DNA of 64,000 nt from Deltaproteobacteria bacterium (GCA_016177705.1 JACOUT010000010.1:62001-126000), one strand, 5' to 3'. Positions 41,423 through 50,894 are shown, counted from the stretch's first letter. Notes: generated from the letters alone by a model not told the origin. Numbers and translations are program-made.

Positions 41423-42874
41423 CTACTTGGCCGGCCGCCCGTCGGCGTCGAGGATGACCAAGCCGTCCTTGCCGAAGACGCCCTCTTTGGCGAGCGCTTC
41501 GAGCTCGGGCAGCACCTTGGTGCGGTCGCCCGCCACCACCACCTTCTGGGTCGGCTGCAGCCGGTCCTTCACCGCCTTGGCAGCCGCGGCGCCGTCGACG
41601 GCGCGCAGCTCGGCCGGCCACCTCTGCCAGGTGTCGAGCGGCAGCCGGTAGCTCAGCAGCTCGCCCACGCTGCGCAGCACGGCGGCGTTGGTGGCGAAGC
41701 GGGCGGGGAAGGCGCGCAGGCCGCCGTCCCGCTCGCGGCGCAGCTCGTCGTCGGTGGGTGGTGTCGTGGTCATGCCGAGCAGCTCACCATGGATCTCGCG
41801 CAACGCCTTGCCGGTGGCGTCGGTGCGGATGGAGGACTGGGCCGTGAACGCCGAGCCCGATCGTCGATAGCCGAACGAGGCGCTGGCGCCGTAGGTGTAG
41901 CCGTTCTTTTCGCGCAGGTTCTGCACCAGTCGACTCGAAAGCCCCTGCCCGAACACCTGCGTCATCACCGTGGTGGCGGCGTAGTCGCGCGCGTCGCGCG
42001 ACGGACCGCCGTGTCCCACGATGACCTTTGACTGCTCGGCGCCTGGGATGTCGACGAAGAACACCGCGCCTTTCAGGCCGCGCGGTGGACCCACGCGGGA
42101 ACGCGCGGGCGCCTTGCCCCTCCAAGTGGCGAACGCCTTCTCGAGCAGCGGTACCAGCTGCTCGACGGTGACGTCGCCCACCACCAGCAACTCGGCGCCC
42201 TCGGGGGCGAGCTGCCGGTGCACGCCGGCGCAGTCGGCGGCGGTGACGGCGTCGAGGGTCCGCTCCTCGGCGACGTGGCCATAGGGGTGGCTGCGTCCCC
42301 AGAAGGCCGCGGCCCAGGCGCGGCCGGCCGCGCCGTCGGCGTTGCCGCGCGCCTGCACCACGGCGGCCTTGGCCTGGCTGCGCAGGCGCTCGAGATCGGC
42401 CGGGCGCAGGCCGGGCTCGGTCAACAGCTCGGCGGCGAGCGCAAGCGCGGGCTCGAGTCGCGTGGTGACGACGGCGAGCGACAGGCTCGCCGCTTCGGTG
42501 CCGGCGCCGATGCCGAGGCGCGCGCCCAGGTCGGCCTTGGCGTTCTCGAGCGCGTTCTTGTCGAGGCGCTTGCTGCCCTCGCCGAGCCAGTCCACGCACA
42601 GCGACGTCATGCCCTCCTTGCCCGCGGCATCGCCGGCGCCGCCGACGTTCCAGGAAAGCTCGAGCTGCACCAGCGGCAATCCGGGCCGCTCCACCAGGTA
42701 CCCTTTGATTCCACGGAAGGAGAACTGACGAATGGGCGGCTGCGCCACATCGCGCTCGGGCCCCGCCGCCGGTTGCGTGGTGCGGTCGGGAGCGGGGGCG
42801 CGAACCGCCGGCGCGTCGACCTCGCCGGAGTGGGCCGCGAGCGCGATCAGGGAAGCGAGCAAGGGGCCGGTCAT
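41423..42874 (-). CDS. M16 family peptidase subunit lacking the zinc site
   Basis: 483 residues from ATG 42874, which overlaps the stop of the upstream M16 gene (ATGA). It begins with a signal peptide (TGPLLASLIALAAHSGE). It has the M16 fold (VGDVTVEQLVPLLEKAF, GQGLSSRLVQNLREKNGYTYG), but the site where active members have HxxEH reads KEGMTSLCVDWLGEGS, so the zinc-binding His pair and the Glu are missing. Such inactive members pair with an active M16 protein to form the closed chamber, as in mitochondrial processing peptidase and the bacterial two-subunit enzymes. The RxxY pocket motif (NLREKNGYTY) is retained. The location is expected to be periplasmic. Confidence 0.93.
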   Translation of the reverse strand: MTGPLLASLIALAAHSGEVDAPAVRAPAPDRTTQPAAGPERDVAQPPIRQFSFRGIKGYLVERPGLPLVQLELSWNVGGAGDAAGKEGMTSLCVDWLGEGSKRLDKNALENAKADLGARLGIGAGTEAASLSLAVVTTRLEPALALAAELLTEPGLRPADLERLRSQAKAAVVQARGNADGAAGRAWAAAFWGRSHPYGHVAEERTLDAVTAADCAGVHRQLAPEGAELLVVGDVTVEQLVPLLEKAFATWRGKAPARSRVGPPRGLKGAVFFVDIPGAEQSKVIVGHGGPSRDARDYAATTVMTQVFGQGLSSRLVQNLREKNGYTYGASASFGYRRSGSAFTAQSSIRTDATGKALREIHGELLGMTTTPPTDDELRRERDGGLRAFPARFATNAAVLRSVGELLSYRLPLDTWQRWPAELRAVDGAAAAKAVKDRLQPTQKVVVAGDRTKVLPELEALAKEGVFGKDGLVILDADGRPAK

Positions 42875-44241
42875 TTCGCACCTCCGCTCGGTCCCGGCGC
42901 GGGTGTGGCTGGGGGCGCCTGCTCCGGCACGGTGATGACGAGGACGCGCGGCTTGGCCAGCCAGCGACGCGCGGCGGCGCGCGCGCTCTCGGGCGTGCAG
43001 GCTCGCACGCGCGCCAGGTAGGCGGACAGGCCGCCCGCGTCGCCCGTGTAGTGGTTCAGCGATTGCAGCTTCTCGGCGCGGCCGAGCAGGTCGTCGAGCG
43101 AGAACAGCAGGTTGGTCTCGGTGTCGACGACGGAGCGGCGCACCTCGTCGGCGCTCGGTCCCTCGGCGAGCAGCCGCACCAGCTCCTCGCGCACGATGGC
43201 CTCGACGCGCGCCGGGTCGACGCCGGGCTTGAGCGTGACGCCCACTGAGAATTGGCCGGTGGCGTTCATGCCCGAGGGCCCCGCGGACACGTCCTGCGCG
43301 AGCGGCTCGTCGACCACCAGGCGCCGATGGAGGCGGCCCCAGCCCTGGGCGCCGAGCGCGTCGCCCACGACGCCGAGGTCGGGGTCGTCGGCGGAGTACT
43401 GCGCGGCGCCGTGCCAGGTCCATTGCAGGCGCACCAGCTTGGCGAAGCGGTCCTTGACCTCGAGGCGTTCGTTCTTGGCGAGCGCGACCACCGGGAAGGG
43501 GCGCTTTACCGGGCGCGGCGGCGACAACAACGAGCCGAACCACTTGTCGACCAGGGCGCGCGCCGTGGCCTCGTCGACGTCGCCGGCGAGCGCGAGCGTG
43601 ACGTTGGCGGGCGCGTACCAGGTGCGGAAGAAGGCCCGCACGTCCTGCAGGCTCGCGCCCTCGATGTCCTCGTGTTTGCCGATCACCTGGTAGCGAAACG
43701 GGTGGCCCTCCGGGTAGAGCGCGGCGAACAAGGCCATGCGCGAGGTGCCGTAGGGCACGTTGTCGACGCGTTGGCGACGCTCGTTTCGCACCACGTCCCG
43801 CTGGTTCTTGAGCGACTCCTCGTTCACGTGGGAGAGCAGCGTGCCCACGCGATCGCTCTCGAGCCAGAGCGCGGTCTCGAGTTGGTTCGACGGCACCACC
43901 TCGAAGTAGTTGGTGCGATCGAAGTTGGTGGTGCCGTTGATCGTCGAGGCGCCGACCTCCCGCAGCACGGCGAAGTGCCGGTCCTCGGCGACGTGCTCGC
44001 TGCCCTGGAACATCATGTGCTCGAACAGGTGCGCGAAGCCGCTCTTGCCCGGCACCTCATCGCCACTGCCGACGTGCACCCACACGTCGACGGCGACCAA
44101 CGGCACGCGGTGGTCCTCGTGCAGGATCACCTGCATGCCGTTCTTGAGCTTCCAGGTGGCGAAGGGCAGGGCCGGGTCGGCGTTCGGCGTCGACGACAGG
44201 CCCGCCACGAGCAGCGCGGAGGGGAGCAGGGCGAGCATCAT
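42871..44241 (-). CDS. M16 zinc peptidase, catalytic subunit
   Basis: 456 residues from ATG 44241 (a second ATG follows at once). The signal peptide is MMLALLPSALLVAGLSSTPN. The catalytic core is intact: zinc-binding inverted motif HLFEHMMFQG (HxxEH) at about 72-76 and the downstream Glu in RDVVRNERRQRVDNV. It is expected to cut small peptides in the periplasm together with the coupled inactive subunit. The C-terminus has a Pro/Ala-rich tail. The 53-base gap to the M24 gene on the other strand contains the palindrome CTTGCTGGCAAG (44267-44278), which could serve both genes. The exact substrate is unknown. Confidence 0.94.
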   Translation of the reverse strand: MMLALLPSALLVAGLSSTPNADPALPFATWKLKNGMQVILHEDHRVPLVAVDVWVHVGSGDEVPGKSGFAHLFEHMMFQGSEHVAEDRHFAVLREVGASTINGTTNFDRTNYFEVVPSNQLETALWLESDRVGTLLSHVNEESLKNQRDVVRNERRQRVDNVPYGTSRMALFAALYPEGHPFRYQVIGKHEDIEGASLQDVRAFFRTWYAPANVTLALAGDVDEATARALVDKWFGSLLSPPRPVKRPFPVVALAKNERLEVKDRFAKLVRLQWTWHGAAQYSADDPDLGVVGDALGAQGWGRLHRRLVVDEPLAQDVSAGPSGMNATGQFSVGVTLKPGVDPARVEAIVREELVRLLAEGPSADEVRRSVVDTETNLLFSLDDLLGRAEKLQSLNHYTGDAGGLSAYLARVRACTPESARAAARRWLAKPRVLVITVPEQAPPATPAPGPSGGAK

Positions 44242-44294
44242 GGGCGGAGAGGAGCGCACTTCTCCCCTTGCTGGCAAGTCGGTACACGAGAGGC

Positions 44295-45647
44295 ATGAGC
44301 CCCACCGTCGATCTCGCGCCCCTCCCCCGCCTCTACCAGGAGCACGTCGCCGCGCTGAGCGTGCGCTACGCCGCCGTGATGAAGGCCCACGGCCTCGACG
44401 CGCTCGTGTTGCACGCCGGCTCGCCGCAGAAGAAGAGCGCCTTCGACGACCAGTACTGGCCGCTGGTCGGCGTGCCGCACACCAAGCACTGGCTGCCGCT
44501 CGCCGTCGTCGACAGCGCGGTCGTGATCGAGCCCGGCAAGAAGCCGCGCGTGCTCGTGAACGTGGCGCGCGACTTCTGGGAGGGCCCGCCCGAGCAGGAG
44601 GGCGACCACTACTGGGCCGCGCTCGAAAGGGTCGAGGTCAAAGGCGCCGAGGGCGTGCGCGCGTGCCTGCCCCATGCGGCCATCGGTGCCGGGCGCGCCG
44701 CGTTCGTCGGCGAGGATCGCTCGCGCGCGGCGTCTTGGGGCTTCGTCGACGACAGGGTGGCGCCGGCCGCGTTGATGACCGACCTCGATCAGCTCCGCAC
44801 CATCAAGTCGGACTACGAGATCCTCTGCATGCGCGAGGCCAACCGGCGTGCCGCGCTCGGCCACGCGGCGTTGCTGCGCGCCTTCGTCGAAGCGCCCGGC
44901 AGCGACGTCCCCTCGGAGCTGGAGCTGCACCTGCGTTACCTCGAGATCACGCGGCAAGACGAGCCCGAGACGCCCTACAAGAACATCGTCGCGGAGGACG
45001 CACACGCCGCCACGCTGCACCACGTGCAGTACGGCAAGAGCCGGGTGCCCGCGGGCAGCCTGCTGGTCGACGCGGGTGCCTGTTGCTTCGGCATCGAGAG
45101 CGACATCACGCGCACGGTGGGGCGCGGCACGGGTGCGGCGGCCGACGCCTTCCGCGCGCTCGTCGCCGGCCTCGACCGTCTGCAGCGGGAGCTGTGCGCG
45201 CGCGTCAAGCCTGGGCTCCCCTACCAGGCGCTGCACAACCAGAGCCACGAGCTGTTGGCCGAGCTGTTGCGCGAGCTGGGCATCGCTAAGGCAAGCACGG
45301 CGGCGCTCGTCGACAGTGGCGCCACGCGCAAGCTGCTACCGCACGGGCTCGGCCACAGCCTCGGCATCCAGACGCACGACGTCGGCTGCCGCAAGGTGGC
45401 GCCCGAGGCGAGGAACCCGTTCCTGCGCAACACCACCACCATCACGCCCGGGCAGTGCTTCACCATCGAGCCCGGCTGCTACTTCATCCCCGCGCTACTC
45501 GACGAGCTGCGCGCGCTGCCAGTGGCCGCCGAGCTCGACTGGCGCTTGATCGACGCGCTCACCCCGTTTGGCGGGGTACGCATCGAGGATGACCTGTTCG
45601 TGACCGCCACCGGCCACGAGAACCTGACGCGACCTTTCCTCGCCTGA
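44295..45647 (+). CDS. M24 Xaa-Pro peptidase (PepQ-like)
   Basis: 450 residues from ATG 44295, with GAGAGG upstream. The C-terminal pita-bread domain carries the dinuclear metal ligands expected of M24: two Asp in LLVDAGACCFGIESDITRTVG, His in LPHGLGHSLGIQTHDVG, Glu in FTIEPGCYF and Glu in VRIEDDL. The N-terminal ~170 residues are the creatinase-like domain. The LHHVQYG stretch is the mark of prolidases that split X-Pro dipeptides rather than methionine aminopeptidase. No signal peptide, so it acts in the cytoplasm, where it would finish peptides imported after the M16 pair. It is divergent from that pair with a 53-base gap. Confidence 0.92.
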   Translation: MSPTVDLAPLPRLYQEHVAALSVRYAAVMKAHGLDALVLHAGSPQKKSAFDDQYWPLVGVPHTKHWLPLAVVDSAVVIEPGKKPRVLVNVARDFWEGPPEQEGDHYWAALERVEVKGAEGVRACLPHAAIGAGRAAFVGEDRSRAASWGFVDDRVAPAALMTDLDQLRTIKSDYEILCMREANRRAALGHAALLRAFVEAPGSDVPSELELHLRYLEITRQDEPETPYKNIVAEDAHAATLHHVQYGKSRVPAGSLLVDAGACCFGIESDITRTVGRGTGAAADAFRALVAGLDRLQRELCARVKPGLPYQALHNQSHELLAELLRELGIAKASTAALVDSGATRKLLPHGLGHSLGIQTHDVGCRKVAPEARNPFLRNTTTITPGQCFTIEPGCYFIPALLDELRALPVAAELDWRLIDALTPFGGVRIEDDLFVTATGHENLTRPFLA

Positions 45648-45685
45648 GCCACTTCCGCTACGGTGGGTCTCCCGTCGGAGGTCCC

Positions 45686-47035
45686 ATGCCGGAAATGGTC
45701 GCCTGCACCGCCGTGCACCCGCTCAAGGACGGCGAGGTGCGCCTGCTTGGCGCCGTCGACGTCGTCACTGGCTCGATGTCGCGTGTCGACGTCGGCGGCA
45801 CCAAGCTGCTGGTCGACTGCGGCGTGACGCAGGGGCGCGACCCGAGGCGCAAGATGCCGGAGGAGGCCAAGGAGGCGGACGCGCTCGTCGTCACGCACGG
45901 TCACCTCGATCACATCGGTGGGCTGCCGGAGTTGCTCGACTCCGGTTGGGACCGGCCGATCTTCTGCACGCGCGCCACCTACGAGATCTGCCGCATCTCG
46001 CTCGAGGACAGCCTGCACATGGCGCGCGTCCCCGACCGCGAGATCACGTCGTTTCTCAAGCAGCTCGAGCGGCAGACGCGCACGCTCGCCTACGACGTCG
46101 CCGCCACGGTGCACGGCATGAATGGCACCATCACCTTCAGAGACGCCGGCCACATCCTCGGCAGCGCGTCGGTCGAGATCGTCACCGACAAGAGCCGCGT
46201 CATCATGTCGGGTGACCTCGGCCGTCCCAACAGCCCGATCCTTCGCGATGCCAACAGCACCTGGAAGGACGATCGCGACGTCGACCTGGTGGTCATGGAG
46301 ACCACCTACGGCGCGCGCTCGCACGAGCACACGCACGACGACATCGAGCGCACGCTCGAGCGCATCGTCAATGACGCGTGGAAGCGGCGCGCCAAGGTGC
46401 TGATCCCCGCCTTCGCCATCGGCCGCACCCAGGTGCTGCTGTGGTTCTTGAGCGACCTGGTCGAGAAGAAGCGCATCCCCGAGGTGCCGGTCGCGCTCGA
46501 CACGCCCATGGGCCTGTTGGTCACCGAGACCTACAAGCGTGCTCGACGGCTGTTCGACCGCGAGACGCTCGACCGCATCCAGCACGGCGACGACCCGCTC
46601 GACTTCGACAGCCTGTTCGCCGTGCGCCGCGGCAAGGACTCGTTCCGCGTGCGCAACACCGAGGGCGCGATGATCGTCATCGCGGGCAGCGGCATGTGCA
46701 CCGGCGGGCGCATCATCGGCCACTTGGTCGACGGGCTGCCCGACCCCGAGACCACCGTGCTGTTCGTCGGCCACCAGAGCGTGGGCACGACGGGCCGGCG
46801 CATCCAGGAGGTGGCGGAGAGCGGCGGCACCATCCGCCTCGACGGCGAGGAGCTGCCGGTACGCGCCCGCATCGAGACGCTGCGCGGCTTGTCGGCGCAC
46901 ATGGATCGCGCCGAGCTGCTCGGTTGGCTCGGCAACATCCCGCGCGTCAAGCGCGTGGGGCTGAACCATGGTGAGGTGAAGGCGCAGGGTGCGTTCCTCG
47001 ACTACGCCAAGGAGCGCGGCGTCGTCCCGCGCTGA
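45686..47035 (+). CDS. metallo-beta-lactamase/beta-CASP ribonuclease
   Basis: 449 residues from ATG 45686, with GGAGG at the right distance. The MBL motifs are intact: LVVTHGHLDHIGGLPELL (zinc HxHxDH), AGHILGSASVEI, VIMSGDLGR. The beta-CASP segment follows (VLIPAFAIGRTQVLLWFL, IVIAGSGMCTGGR, VLFVGHQSVGTTGRR, GLSAHMDRAELLGWL), and the C-terminal NHGEVKAQ. This is the CPSF73/RNase J-like family (the bacterial YsxA/Rv2752c-type mRNA endonuclease branch) without KH domains. It probably cuts or trims RNA. Its neighbours give no clue to a specific target. Confidence 0.92.
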   Translation: MPEMVACTAVHPLKDGEVRLLGAVDVVTGSMSRVDVGGTKLLVDCGVTQGRDPRRKMPEEAKEADALVVTHGHLDHIGGLPELLDSGWDRPIFCTRATYEICRISLEDSLHMARVPDREITSFLKQLERQTRTLAYDVAATVHGMNGTITFRDAGHILGSASVEIVTDKSRVIMSGDLGRPNSPILRDANSTWKDDRDVDLVVMETTYGARSHEHTHDDIERTLERIVNDAWKRRAKVLIPAFAIGRTQVLLWFLSDLVEKKRIPEVPVALDTPMGLLVTETYKRARRLFDRETLDRIQHGDDPLDFDSLFAVRRGKDSFRVRNTEGAMIVIAGSGMCTGGRIIGHLVDGLPDPETTVLFVGHQSVGTTGRRIQEVAESGGTIRLDGEELPVRARIETLRGLSAHMDRAELLGWLGNIPRVKRVGLNHGEVKAQGAFLDYAKERGVVPR

Positions 47036-47064
47036 AGCGCGCGGCGGCAAGGAGCAGGCAGGTG

Positions 47065-49467
47065 GTGCTTCCGAGAGCTCGGCTCGGCTTCTCGACGGCG
47101 ATCATGGCCGTGGCCGTTCTCGGCTGCTTCGACGCGACACTGCCACCCGGCGCCGTCACCCTCTGTGGCCGCGACGAGGAGTGCGTCGGCGGCATGACCT
47201 GCAACCTCGCGCGCCACGTGTGCGTGGCGGCGGGGTCGGACAGCGCTGGCCCCGCGTTGTCCGACGTACGCTTCGAGCCGCCCGCGCTCGCGAGCGGTAC
47301 CGCGCGGCTCGTCCTGGTCGCGGACGAGCCGCTGGCGGCCGACCCTCCGCCGACCGTCACCTTCGCGGCAGGCAGCGCGTCGCTCACGCTCACGCCCGTC
47401 GGCGTCGAGGGCGACACCTGGACCTTCCTGGCCGAGACCGACGCCGTACTCGAGGGCGTGTATCTGCTCGAGTCCGTCACGGTCGCCGACGTGGCCGGCA
47501 ACCCGAGCGAGCTTCGCCCGACCGGTGTCACGCTCCGGGTCGACCGCACGCCGCCGGAGCTGTTCGACCTCGCCGAGGTCGATGCGCCGGCGGACGGTGT
47601 CTACACCGACGTCGCCGGCCCGAGCACGAGCACCACGCTCAGCGTGCGGGTCCGCGCCGCCGAGACGCTTGATGTTGCGGCGACGTCGCTCACGTTGGGG
47701 GCGACCCGCTCGGCGGCCGACGGCTGCGCGCTCGACGCCGCGGCGGGGTCGCTCGCCTACCGGTGCAGCGTCGCGGTCGCGGCAGGTGGGCTGGTCGACG
47801 GAGACAACGACGTCGTGCTCACCGCCGCCGACCTCGCGGGCAACGTCGCCGCTGTCGCCCGCACCGTTCGCGTCGACGTGCGCGCGCCCGAGATCGTGGC
47901 CGGCTCGACCACGCTCGCCATCAGCGCCGGCGGCTACGACACGCCGGTCGCCGGCCTGAACAGCGTGGTGCGGCTCGGCTTGGTCGCGAGCGAAGACCTG
48001 GCCGCGCCGCCCGTGGCCGAGCTGGTGGCGGCGGGCGTGAGGTTTCCCTTCGCGGTCGAGGTTGCCGTGGGCCGACGCTACGAGCTGACCAGCTACATCT
48101 CGTCGCCGGTGCCGGCGGGCTCCTGGCCCATCGAGGTCTCGCTGCTCGATCGGTTCGGACACGCCGCGGCGGCGGTGCCGGCGTCGCTGCCGCCGCCGTT
48201 CGTCGACGGCGTGCCCTTCGTCGACGGCGGTGCCACGGTGTGCCCGTCGCCGACGCCGATCGCCTGCGTCGACTTCGACGGTGACGGCTCGCCGCAGTCG
48301 GCGGCGTGCGCCAACGGCGGCGACCTCGACGACACCGACGCGCTGGTCCACCCCGGCGCCTTCGAGGCGCCGGGCGACGGGCGCGACAACGACCTCGTCG
48401 GCGGCGACGCGCCGCTGGTGGACGCCGTCGGCATCTTCCTCGACGCCGATGCGGGGGACGACAGCGCCGCCGGCGACCGCGCGGCGCCCATCCAGACGCT
48501 CGGCGAGGCGCGCGCGCGCGTGCAGGGCGGCGCGGCGAGCGTGCTCGTGCTGGCGCGCGCCACCGCGCCCTACGTGCTCGATCAATTCGACTCCGACGTC
48601 GTCATCGGCGGGCTCGACCCGGCCGACTGGCAGCGCACGGGCGAAACCAGCCGCATCGCGGTGGGCGGCTACACCGACCTGCGCCGCTACGCCGAGGGCG
48701 TGCGCATCGAGGGGAACGCGGCGGTCAACCTGCACGGCGGCGTCGTGACGCGCAGCGACATCGTCGGCACCTCGACCCGCATCCAGGCGGCGAGCACGCT
48801 GGTGGACGTGACGTTGGCGGACGTCGAGGTGCGCGCCGCCGCGTCCGGCACCAGGTTCCTGCGCACGACCATTACCGGCGCGGCCGTCGTCGAGGGGCAG
48901 CTCATCACCGACCGGTCGACGTTCCTCGACGAGGTGGACGTGGTCGGCGTCTTCGGTCGCCTGCTGTCGACCAATACGCGCTTCGATCACCAAGCAGCGC
49001 CCGTCGACTGCTTCGGCTGTTCGGCCGTCGAGCTGCACCACTGCACGCTGCTGGCGCGCTCGTCCGGCGTGGCGCTGTTCCTGGCGTCGACGGGCGGCGC
49101 CGCGCGCGTCAGCAACAGCGTGTTGCTGTCGTTCGACGCGCAGGCGCTGCTCGCCGCAGGCCTCACCGAGTTGGTGCTCGACCACAACGTGCTGTTCAGC
49201 CCCTACATGGCGGCCTCGGTCGACGACGTCGACTACCAGCTCGCCGAGCTGGAAGCGCTGCCGGCGCCGGTGCGCGCGGTGGACAACGCCTTCGTCGATC
49301 CCGAGCTCGAGCTGGCGACCATGCTACTCACGCCCGCCTCGCCCGCGATCGACGCGGGCGGCGACGCGCTGGCCGCCGGCGCGCCCACGACGGTGCTAGC
49401 GGACACAGAGGGCGATTGCCGCTACGACGACGCGGCGCCGGACGTCGGCATGGACGAGGCCGACTGA
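47065..49467 (+). CDS. large secreted lipoprotein with Ig-like repeats, MopE-like segment and beta-helix
   Basis: About 800 residues. The start is GTG 47065 (47062 is also GTG); AGGAG lies ahead. The signal ends in VAVLGCF, a lipobox. A Cys-rich segment (LCGRDEECVGGMTCNLARHVC) typical of myxobacterial lipoproteins follows, then two or three Ig-like/Big domains (~60-375; ADVAGNPSELRPTGVTLRVDRTPP), a MopE-like calcium-binding motif (CVDFDGDGSPQSAACANGG), and from ~455 a right-handed beta-helix (AAPIQTLGEARARVQGGAAS, TRSDIVGTSTRIQAASTLVD, SNSVLLSFDAQALLAAGLTEL) closing with DVGMDEAD. It should be on the cell surface, probably for adhesion or carbohydrate contact. Substrate unknown. It is a single gene, convergent with the sigma-54 activator. 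Confidence 0.88.
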   Translation: MLPRARLGFSTAIMAVAVLGCFDATLPPGAVTLCGRDEECVGGMTCNLARHVCVAAGSDSAGPALSDVRFEPPALASGTARLVLVADEPLAADPPPTVTFAAGSASLTLTPVGVEGDTWTFLAETDAVLEGVYLLESVTVADVAGNPSELRPTGVTLRVDRTPPELFDLAEVDAPADGVYTDVAGPSTSTTLSVRVRAAETLDVAATSLTLGATRSAADGCALDAAAGSLAYRCSVAVAAGGLVDGDNDVVLTAADLAGNVAAVARTVRVDVRAPEIVAGSTTLAISAGGYDTPVAGLNSVVRLGLVASEDLAAPPVAELVAAGVRFPFAVEVAVGRRYELTSYISSPVPAGSWPIEVSLLDRFGHAAAAVPASLPPPFVDGVPFVDGGATVCPSPTPIACVDFDGDGSPQSAACANGGDLDDTDALVHPGAFEAPGDGRDNDLVGGDAPLVDAVGIFLDADAGDDSAAGDRAAPIQTLGEARARVQGGAASVLVLARATAPYVLDQFDSDVVIGGLDPADWQRTGETSRIAVGGYTDLRRYAEGVRIEGNAAVNLHGGVVTRSDIVGTSTRIQAASTLVDVTLADVEVRAAASGTRFLRTTITGAAVVEGQLITDRSTFLDEVDVVGVFGRLLSTNTRFDHQAAPVDCFGCSAVELHHCTLLARSSGVALFLASTGGAARVSNSVLLSFDAQALLAAGLTELVLDHNVLFSPYMAASVDDVDYQLAELEALPAPVRAVDNAFVDPELELATMLLTPASPAIDAGGDALAAGAPTTVLADTEGDCRYDDAAPDVGMDEAD

Positions 49468-49477
49468 GCGCGCCGCC

Positions 49478-50818
49478 TCACCGCCGACGAACGCGCTCCG
49501 CCAGGCCGAGCCGCGCCGCCATGGCGCGCACGGTGCCGCCGGGGTCGCGCGCCTCACCGCGGCCGACCCGCCCGAGCAGGCGCGCCGCCGCGGTGGCGTT
49601 GCCGGCGCTCCTGTCGAGCGCATGCGAGAGCGCGGTACGCTCGAGCGTGGCGAGGGCTTCGACCAGGTCGAAGCTGCCGGCGGCGATCTGCGCCGCCAAT
49701 GCGCGCTCGTCGACGAAGGCGCCCGCGCCGCGCTCGGGCCTGAGCACCCGGCGCGGCAGGTCGGAGAGCAGCAGCTCTTCACCACCCCGCTTGTGCACCA
49801 GCGCGGCGTAGATGGTGTTGCGCAGCTCGCGGATGTTGCCGGGCCAGGGGTAGCGCGACAGCACCGCGAGCGCGGCCGGCGCCACGCCGCGCACCTGGTG
49901 GCGGCGCCGTGCGCTCGGCTCCTCCTGGTAGAACCGCTGCACGAAGGCGTCGACCAGCGGCGGGATGTCGTCGACACGCGCACGCAGCGGCGGCAGCTCG
50001 ACCGTGACGATCGCTAGGCGCTCATACAGGTCATCGCCGAATTCGCCGCGCTCGATGAGCGCGTGCAGGTCGCGGTTGGTGGCCGCGAGGAGGCGGAAGT
50101 CGACCTCCCGCTCGGCGTCCTCACCGAGGCGCGAGACCACACGATCCTCGAGCACGCGCAGCAGCTTCACCTGAAAGGCGAGCGGCGTGTCATCGACCTC
50201 GTCGAGGAAGACCGTGCCGCCAGCGCCGGCGGCGAAGCGCCCGTCGTAGTCGCGCACCGCGCCCGAGAACGCGCCGCGCGTGTAGCCGAACAGCTCGGCC
50301 TCCATCAGCTCGTTCGGGATGGCCGCGCAGTTGATGGCGACGAACGGGCGCTTCTTGCGCTCGGACCAGGCGTGCACCAGGTGCGCGGCCACCTCCTTGC
50401 CGGTGCCGGTCTCGCCGACCAAGAGCACCGGCATGGACGTCTGCGCCGCGCGCGCGAGCTGCTGCGCCAGCGCCACGCCCGCAGCGCTGGCGAACACTGC
50501 GCGCTCATGGCTCGGCAGCGGCGTCACGGGCTGCTCGAGCAGGCGCACGGCGCGCACCAGGCGCGCGGCCGCGTCGGGCTCGGCGAGCGCGATCACGTCG
50601 AGCGCGCCGCCGAGCGTGGCGTCGACGGCGAGCGCCTCGTCGAGCGCGCCGGGCGTCGCCCAGATCCACGCGCCCGTGCGTGCGCTCGGCCGGCGCGCGC
50701 ACACCACGCCGCCCCTGCCGGTCGGCAGTCGCTCGACCCGCGTCAGCGTCAGCCCGGCCGCCGCGCACGCGCGCGCCAGCGCGGGCTCGGGTGCGGGTCC
50801 TGCCCAGAGAAGGTCCAT
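49478..50818 (-). CDS. sigma-54 dependent transcriptional activator (bEBP)
   Basis: 446 residues from ATG 50818. The AAA+ domain (~125-360) is complete: Walker A LLVGETGTGKEVAAHLV, Walker B GGTVFLDEVDD, sensor RLLAATNRDL, and the L1 loop reads RGAFSGAV instead of the usual GAFTGA. The C-terminal Fis-like HTH is present (GNATAAARLLGR ... RAMAARLGLAERVR). The N-terminal ~115 residues are not a clear receiver, GAF or PAS domain. The gene is read divergently from a flotillin gene; the 125-base gap holds a palindrome and a -24/-12 promoter, so this protein very probably activates that gene. Its own start region (TATAGT just ahead of the ATG, no ribosome site) looks close to leaderless, and the palindrome would also cover its own promoter. 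Confidence 0.92.
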   Translation of the reverse strand: MDLLWAGPAPEPALARACAAAGLTLTRVERLPTGRGGVVCARRPSARTGAWIWATPGALDEALAVDATLGGALDVIALAEPDAAARLVRAVRLLEQPVTPLPSHERAVFASAAGVALAQQLARAAQTSMPVLLVGETGTGKEVAAHLVHAWSERKKRPFVAINCAAIPNELMEAELFGYTRGAFSGAVRDYDGRFAAGAGGTVFLDEVDDTPLAFQVKLLRVLEDRVVSRLGEDAEREVDFRLLAATNRDLHALIERGEFGDDLYERLAIVTVELPPLRARVDDIPPLVDAFVQRFYQEEPSARRRHQVRGVAPAALAVLSRYPWPGNIRELRNTIYAALVHKRGGEELLLSDLPRRVLRPERGAGAFVDERALAAQIAAGSFDLVEALATLERTALSHALDRSAGNATAAARLLGRVGRGEARDPGGTVRAMAARLGLAERVRRR

Positions 50819-50835
50819 CTGCAAACTATAGCGGA

Positions 50836-50857
50836 GAACAGCAAACAAATACTGTTC
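50836..50857. promoter_or_regulatory. 22-bp palindrome, candidate enhancer site (UAS) for the sigma-54 activator
   Basis: GAACAG-N10-CTGTTC: perfect 6-bp arms, A/T-rich spacer in a G+C-rich region, centre about 74 bases upstream of the predicted flotillin start of transcription and 28 bases ahead of the activator's own ATG. The position and symmetry suit binding by the activator's HTH dimer and autoregulation. Confidence 0.6.
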
Positions 50858-50894
50858 GGCAGGAGGCGCGGTGCGTCCGGACGCGGCGCCAGGC

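Noticed and set aside
44267..44278. CTTGCTGGCAAG as a firm operator
   Set aside because: Short arms (5 bp) in a 53-base gap; mentioned with the M16 gene but too weak for its own entry.
47002..49185. 727-codon minus-strand open frame
   Set aside because: Antisense to the MopE-like gene, which has a lipobox, Cys-rich module and beta-helix.
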